From the NCBI GenBank assembly GCA_902784565.1, contig CACZVE010000004.1, positions 1 to 64,000 on the forward strand: a stretch of DNA of 64,000 bases, in the 5' to 3' direction. Every line of letters begins with the position of its first letter. The first letter of the stretch is position 1. The position numbers and the translations under genes are program-made. The notes under the pieces were generated by a model. The model worked only from the letters and a program-made list of their open reading frames with translations. It was not told where the DNA came from and did no database searches. The stretch comes from an uncultured Prevotellaceae bacterium (GTDB taxonomy: Bacteria; Bacteroidota; Bacteroidia; Bacteroidales; Bacteroidaceae). Shown here piece by piece: positions 59,514-64,000 of this stretch.

Positions 59514-60860
59514 TCACAGTCTGATGTACATAGGAATCTTACCTCCGCGCTTATTGGGTATGAAGGGTTCCAGAGACCACTCCACCTTGGCTTCAGGACA
59601 GCCATGCTGAGCAAGGAACTGTTTCAAGTGCTTGCTAAGACCGCCCAACACCTCCTCCGGGTGGGAATCGGCACTACACAGGCCTCGCAGTTGAATCGTA
59701 TCGTCGGCAGTCTGTACAAACTGGTATTTTATCAGATGAGGCCAGACCTCTGATTCCGTGACCAGTCCGGCAACACTAAAGGTCTTACCACAAATGGTGT
59801 AGTTATCAAACATGCGCCCATTGATTTCCAGGCACGGCAGATTACAGTCATCGACAGGCTTACGATTGATACGGACAACATCAGAGACATAATAGCGGAT
59901 GATGGGCTGCACATAGTTCGACAAGTCGGTGATGAGCAGACCTGCGGACCACTTGTCAGTCTCGCCCATAGGATTCATATCCTTATCTACAGGCTCCACG
60001 ATAACCCAGTCTTCATTGATGTGCAGATGAGAACTGCCACGCGTCATAGCCACCTCGCCACCCTCTGTCATGCAGTAGTTGTTGAGTATTGGGCAATGGA
60101 AGGCCTCTCTCATCACTTGATAATCCTTCTCCGTCAGCATTTCAGCAGAGGCGCAGACCATCTTGACATCGAGTTTCAAGTTGCCATTCATCTGCTCTAC
60201 AGCCAAGGGAACAAGCATGGAGGGGTAGCCGGTAAGCGTGGTTGGCTGGAACTCATTGAGCTGTTCGACAAGGTGATTGATACTATCCAGACATGACAGT
60301 CCTATCAGATTGTGAGCCACCTCTGGGAAGGCTGCCTTCGTCCTGAGGAAGGCATTGTAGCTGGAAGCGCCATGGGCCAAATGGATGACTGAGGCGTGGT
60401 GATGACGCTTCAGCGACAGCACCTCCATCGGGATACCACCCATCAGGCGCTGGGCCATCATCTGACCATGAATCTTATTGTGATAGTCATCGCGCACCAT
60501 AGGCAACGGGTTTCCTGTAGATCCCGAAGTCCTCAACGCTGAATACTGACCCAATAAGAGGCTCGTATCTTCGACGGGACGCTCCACATATTTCAGAACG
60601 TCCTGCATGTGGATATTGCGATCTGTCACATAGTCGTCGTAGTTCTCCAACATGTCTTTCTTATAAACGATGGGCAGGTCAGTAAGTGTGAAGTTCTCCG
60701 GCAGGTTGGCATAGTGTCTGGCCAGCCAGGGAGAATGTTCTCGGACGTATGCCACCAACTCATGGAGGCGCTGCTGCTGTAGTTTCAACCTTTCTGCAGA
60801 TGACAGTTTATCACCTTCTGCCACGAGGCGCTGAGCCTCACTCATTTCTATCGTTTTCAT
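59514..60860 (-). CDS. PaaK-like adenylate-forming enzyme (phenylacetate-CoA ligase family)
   Basis: A 448-residue ANL-superfamily enzyme. The ATP-binding loop is ALRTSGSTGNPLPMV (about residues 107-121). NNYCMTEGG and INGRMFDNYTICGKTFSV correspond to the later adenylation motifs. Relatives activate aryl or other carboxylic acids as acyl-AMP and then as CoA thioesters. It lies 20 bases after the NRPS stop on the same strand, so it probably supplies or processes a building block of that product. The substrate is unknown. Confidence 0.85.
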   Translation of the reverse strand: MKTIEMSEAQRLVAEGDKLSSAERLKLQQQRLHELVAYVREHSPWLARHYANLPENFTLTDLPIVYKKDMLENYDDYVTDRNIHMQDVLKYVERPVEDTSLLLGQYSALRTSGSTGNPLPMVRDDYHNKIHGQMMAQRLMGGIPMEVLSLKRHHHASVIHLAHGASSYNAFLRTKAAFPEVAHNLIGLSCLDSINHLVEQLNEFQPTTLTGYPSMLVPLAVEQMNGNLKLDVKMVCASAEMLTEKDYQVMREAFHCPILNNYCMTEGGEVAMTRGSSHLHINEDWVIVEPVDKDMNPMGETDKWSAGLLITDLSNYVQPIIRYYVSDVVRINRKPVDDCNLPCLEINGRMFDNYTICGKTFSVAGLVTESEVWPHLIKYQFVQTADDTIQLRGLCSADSHPEEVLGGLSKHLKQFLAQHGCPEAKVEWSLEPFIPNKRGGKIPMYIRL

Positions 60861-60880
60861 TTGTTCTACCTTTTCATTAT

Positions 60881-63800
60881 TTACTTTTCAAAGAATCCAA
60901 ATCCACCGATAGTGGTGAGCATACGCTCCACATAGTCCCACGAGGTGGGCGAGAAAGAAGAATCAAGGCGGAGAAGCACCTGGGTGGTGTAGTCATTGTT
61001 ACGTGTGACATCAGTCACCCTCTGTCCGTGGGCAGCATCGGCATAGGCCAACAGCGAAGCCAACTGACTGGCCTTCTGCGGATCGTCCTTGGCACGGTTC
61101 ATCGCCTCATTGAACGCTTCCAGTTCCACGAAACGGACACCCTCGCCCACGGCAGACAAACCATTCAGGACATCACCGAGGAACTGAACGTGGTTGTTGT
61201 AGGGATGGAACACGGTACACTCCTTCGGGGTGGTGGCCAGACGTACAATGGCGCGACTCACTTCGTTGATGGGCGAGAACTCCACCTTACTGGCAGCCAT
61301 GGCGTAAGTACAACAGCCAAGCATGTTAAAGACACGGATGCGACCCATGAACGAGTTGGTAGAGAAGTTGGCCTGGAACTCACCGTCAGTAGAACGTGCT
61401 GCCAGATTTCCCACACGCATGATCTTCGCATCGAGTCCGTGGAGGGCGATTGCCTCAAGGATCAGTCGTTCAGCCATGAACTTCGAGTAGATATACTTGT
61501 TGTTCAGATATTGACCCAAGTAGAGTGTCTGTTCACTAAAGACCTCGTCCTTCGGTTCTCCTGTCCAGATACCACGGGTACTGGCGGTAGAGATATGAAT
61601 GAGACGGGCTCCCGTCTTGATACAGTACTCCACGCAACGCTGGGCTCCACCAATGTTCACATCCTCAATCTCAGTACCTTCGGAGAAGTGCTTCACGATG
61701 GCGGCACAGTTGAAGACGGTATCAACCTCCAAATTTCCAGCGAAGTCGCTGGTGACGTCGCCCAGAATGATTTGGATACGCTCGCCAAAGAGTTCCTTGA
61801 ATGATCTGTCAAAGTAGTAATAGAGCAATGTACGCAGACGGTTCTCTGCTTTCTCCGCCGTCTTGCCACGTACCAGACAATAAATCTTTTCTGCTTCAGA
61901 GTCAATGAGTTCGCGCAGAATATGGATGCCTAAGTAACCGGTGGCACCCGTCAGCAGGACATTGCCAAGACGACTATGCTGACCACTCAGGAAATTCTTG
62001 AGCGTGTTACGCTGCAAGAGATTGTTGATGGCGGTATAGTCGAAGTCGCTCACCTCGTCGTGGCTGTCTTCTACCACCTCGCCTGTGACAAAGCGTGCCA
62101 ACTGTCGTGGTGTGGGATTGTCGAAGACATCACGGTAGGCCACATGCAGGCCGGCCTTCTCTGCCTGGACCACAATCTGCATGACAGCCAGCGACGTGCC
62201 GCCAAGTTCGAAGAAACTATCAGTGGCTCCCACCTTGTCCATCTTCAGGATGCCCGCAAAGATGTCACAGAGGATCTGCTCAGTATCATTAGCCGGAGCA
62301 ACATACTCTCCGCCGCCAGCCAAGTCGGGGTTAGGCAATGCCTTAACATCAGTCTTGCCGTTTGGCGTCATTGGCATCTCCTTCAACTGGAGGTAGGCCG
62401 TGGGCACCATATATTGCGTCAGGCTCTTGGAGATCTCAGACTTCAGGTCCTCAGCAGCGATCTCACGGTCAGCGGTATAGTAGGCACATAGATGCTCACG
62501 GTCGTTGATCTTACGGATCAGGATGACCACCTTCTTCATGCCCTCAACCTTCAACATCACATTCTCAATCTCACCGAGTTCGATACGCAGGCCACGGAGT
62601 TTGATCTGATGGTCAGTACGTCCAAGGATAACCACATTGCCATCGGGTAACCACTTGGCGTAGTCGCCTGATTTATAAATGCGCTCACCCTTATAGTCCA
62701 CAAATCTCTCACGAGTCATCTCGTCGAGGTTATTGTAACCACGAGCCACACCACGACCACCAATGTAAAGTTCGCCAACAACACCAACAGGCAGTTCGTT
62801 ACCGTCGCTGTCAACAATGAACTCCTTGACATTCAGCTGCGGCTTACCCACAGTGACCATCTCGGCAGTAGTCAACTCGGCATTATTCGAGGCCACGGTA
62901 ATTTCCGTTGGGCCGTAGCAGTTGAAAATGCGGGCCTTCGTAGCCTCACGCATCTGGGCAAGCAATGCATCGCTGAACTTCTCACCGCCGGCACGACAGA
63001 TGGCGAGGTTGGCGATAGCCTTACAGAAGTCAGGACTGGTGAGCCAGGCTCCCCAACGGGATGGTGTACCGCTGACCATATTGATATGCTGACTCGTGAT
63101 GAGTTGTGCCAAATCCAATGGGTTATTGGCCTGCTCCTCAGTGGCGAGAATCAAGGTCTTACCATTGAAATATGCCATACCGATATCTTGCAGGGCTGCA
63201 TCGAACGAGATGGTGGTGACGCTGAGAATGCGCTTGGCATCCGTCAGCACAGCGTTGGCAAACACATTGGCTGGATGGCCATAGAGGTAATTACAGATAC
63301 CTTCGTGGCGCAGCATCACGCCCTTCGGACGACCCGTTGAGCCGCTGGTATAGATAAGATAGGCGAGGTCGTCGGGGGTGATGCTTGCTGTTGTGGCACA
63401 GCAGCCTACAGAACCAGTCAACATAGACTCTACATCAATGGCCTTGTCTGCAGGTACGGAGTCGAGGCGGTCGGCGGTAGTGATGATGTATTTCGCTTCA
63501 CTGTCCTCCAAGATGAGTTTGATGCGGTCGGCAGGATACTCAGGATCACAGGGAATATAGGCGGCTCCAGCCTTCAGCACACCGAAGAGTGAGAGGATCA
63601 GACGGCTTGTGCGGGGCAGTAACAGCGCTACCCGATCCCGCTCCTGAACACCACGCTGACGCAAGGCATTGGCAATGCGGTTGGTCTGTTCGTCCATCTG
63701 CTTGTAAGTGAATGTGCCGTCGCAAGCCACCAAAGCCTCATGGTCGGGCTGTGTCTCGGCAAAATGACCAATACATTCATGGAAGAGTTTGAACGGTGCT

Positions 63801-64000
63801 TCGCCTGTCGCCGTCTGGCGCAAACCAGCCAGTTCTGTTTCCTGAGCCTTGCTGACGATGGAGACCTTGCGTACCTTCGCATCAGCCGAAGACATCATCC
63901 GTTCAGCCACTGTCACGATACTGCCTGCCATGCCTTCCATTAACTGACGACTGTAGAGAGCATCATTATAGTAAAGCACAACGGCAGGTTTTCCGTCACT
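60881..64000 (-). CDS. Nonribosomal peptide synthetase, C-terminal A-T-reductase module (runs off the right edge)
   Basis: The frame is open to the right edge (SDGKPAVVLYYNDALYS...), so the first part, probably a condensation domain, is outside. Adenylation domain: LIYTSGSTGRPKGVML (A3), IFNCYGPTEITV (A5), YKSGDYAKWLPDG (A7), PNGKTDVKALP (A10 lysine). Carrier domain: DSFFELGGTSLAVMQI with the phosphopantetheine serine. Terminal reductase domain: NVLLTGATGYLGIHILREL (NADPH site) and the YIYSK catalytic Tyr/Lys. Such a module releases the peptide as an aldehyde or alcohol; gut Bacteroidetes and Clostridia use this kind to make dipeptide aldehydes and pyrazinones (known), which is a plausible product here (inference). 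Confidence 0.93.
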   Translation of the reverse strand, partial: SDGKPAVVLYYNDALYSRQLMEGMAGSIVTVAERMMSSADAKVRKVSIVSKAQETELAGLRQTATGEAPFKLFHECIGHFAETQPDHEALVACDGTFTYKQMDEQTNRIANALRQRGVQERDRVALLLPRTSRLILSLFGVLKAGAAYIPCDPEYPADRIKLILEDSEAKYIITTADRLDSVPADKAIDVESMLTGSVGCCATTASITPDDLAYLIYTSGSTGRPKGVMLRHEGICNYLYGHPANVFANAVLTDAKRILSVTTISFDAALQDIGMAYFNGKTLILATEEQANNPLDLAQLITSQHINMVSGTPSRWGAWLTSPDFCKAIANLAICRAGGEKFSDALLAQMREATKARIFNCYGPTEITVASNNAELTTAEMVTVGKPQLNVKEFIVDSDGNELPVGVVGELYIGGRGVARGYNNLDEMTRERFVDYKGERIYKSGDYAKWLPDGNVVILGRTDHQIKLRGLRIELGEIENVMLKVEGMKKVVILIRKINDREHLCAYYTADREIAAEDLKSEISKSLTQYMVPTAYLQLKEMPMTPNGKTDVKALPNPDLAGGGEYVAPANDTEQILCDIFAGILKMDKVGATDSFFELGGTSLAVMQIVVQAEKAGLHVAYRDVFDNPTPRQLARFVTGEVVEDSHDEVSDFDYTAINNLLQRNTLKNFLSGQHSRLGNVLLTGATGYLGIHILRELIDSEAEKIYCLVRGKTAEKAENRLRTLLYYYFDRSFKELFGERIQIILGDVTSDFAGNLEVDTVFNCAAIVKHFSEGTEIEDVNIGGAQRCVEYCIKTGARLIHISTASTRGIWTGEPKDEVFSEQTLYLGQYLNNKYIYSKFMAERLILEAIALHGLDAKIMRVGNLAARSTDGEFQANFSTNSFMGRIRVFNMLGCCTYAMAASKVEFSPINEVSRAIVRLATTPKECTVFHPYNNHVQFLGDVLNGLSAVGEGVRFVELEAFNEAMNRAKDDPQKASQLASLLAYADAAHGQRVTDVTRNNDYTTQVLLRLDSSFSPTSWDYVERMLTTIGGFGFFEK

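Overview
The window is a chromosomal segment of a Prevotella-like member of the Bacteroidales. Nearly every recognisable promoter is the Bacteroidetes type (a -7 box of the form TAnnTTTG followed by CAnCC, often with a very short leader), ribosome binding sites are weak, and the gene content is typical of that group: TonB receptor with DUF4249 lipoprotein, DUF3836, DUF4294, U32 peptidase, several lipoproteins and an NRPS with a reductase end. No transposase, integrase, tRNA or rRNA gene was seen.

Layout. 1-6.3 kb: an M16 peptidase cut by the left edge, an AAA+ ATPase, a DUF3836 protein, a lipoprotein, and a gene that joins an ECF sigma factor to a membrane helix and a C-terminal outer-membrane barrel. 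6.3-14.9 kb: a same-strand run of thioesterase, TonB receptor (frameshifted after its signal peptide), DUF4249 lipoprotein, MG2/plug-like protein, and a histidine kinase with an OmpR-type regulator, then a convergent CPBP-like membrane protein. 15-33.3 kb: miaB and a large envelope-glycan region with an MsbA-like ABC exporter, two LTA-synthase-type and one EptA-type phosphotransferase, an LpxL-type acyltransferase, LicD, glycosyltransferases of families 2, 4, 11-like, 87 and 90, GtrA, a polysaccharide deacetylase, and a nucleotidyltransferase/aminotransferase pair. 33.4-38.3 kb: an AT-rich defence patch with a YhcG-type nuclease, a small unknown protein with a structured leader, Vsr, a restriction endonuclease and a cytosine-5 methyltransferase. 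38.4-39.8 kb: no protein gene, but a rod-shaped candidate ncRNA and an array of about 40 short palindromes at 21-22 bp spacing. 39.8-64 kb: an outer-membrane HhH protein, ORF6N protein, DUF4294 protein, two peptidases, an Lrp regulator, three tandem FKBPs, a sirtuin, ispG, purE, a PAP2-like protein, rpoN, an exported flavodoxin, sufE, a U32 peptidase, a papain-like lipoprotein, cysS, a PaaK-like ligase and an NRPS cut by the right edge.

Most notable signals: (1) the palindrome array, whose units keep their stems through compensatory changes, with a short related stretch 33 kb away; (2) an upstream element with an 11-bp direct repeat lying exactly 29 bp from the -7 box of three separate promoters; (3) the sigma factor/membrane helix/barrel fusion; (4) palindromic insertions that keep sufE and ispG in frame; (5) heptamer repeats reused as signal peptides, start sites and stop sites; (6) the 5-bp duplication that disconnects the TonB receptor from its signal peptide. 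All family names come from reading the sequence; no database search was run.
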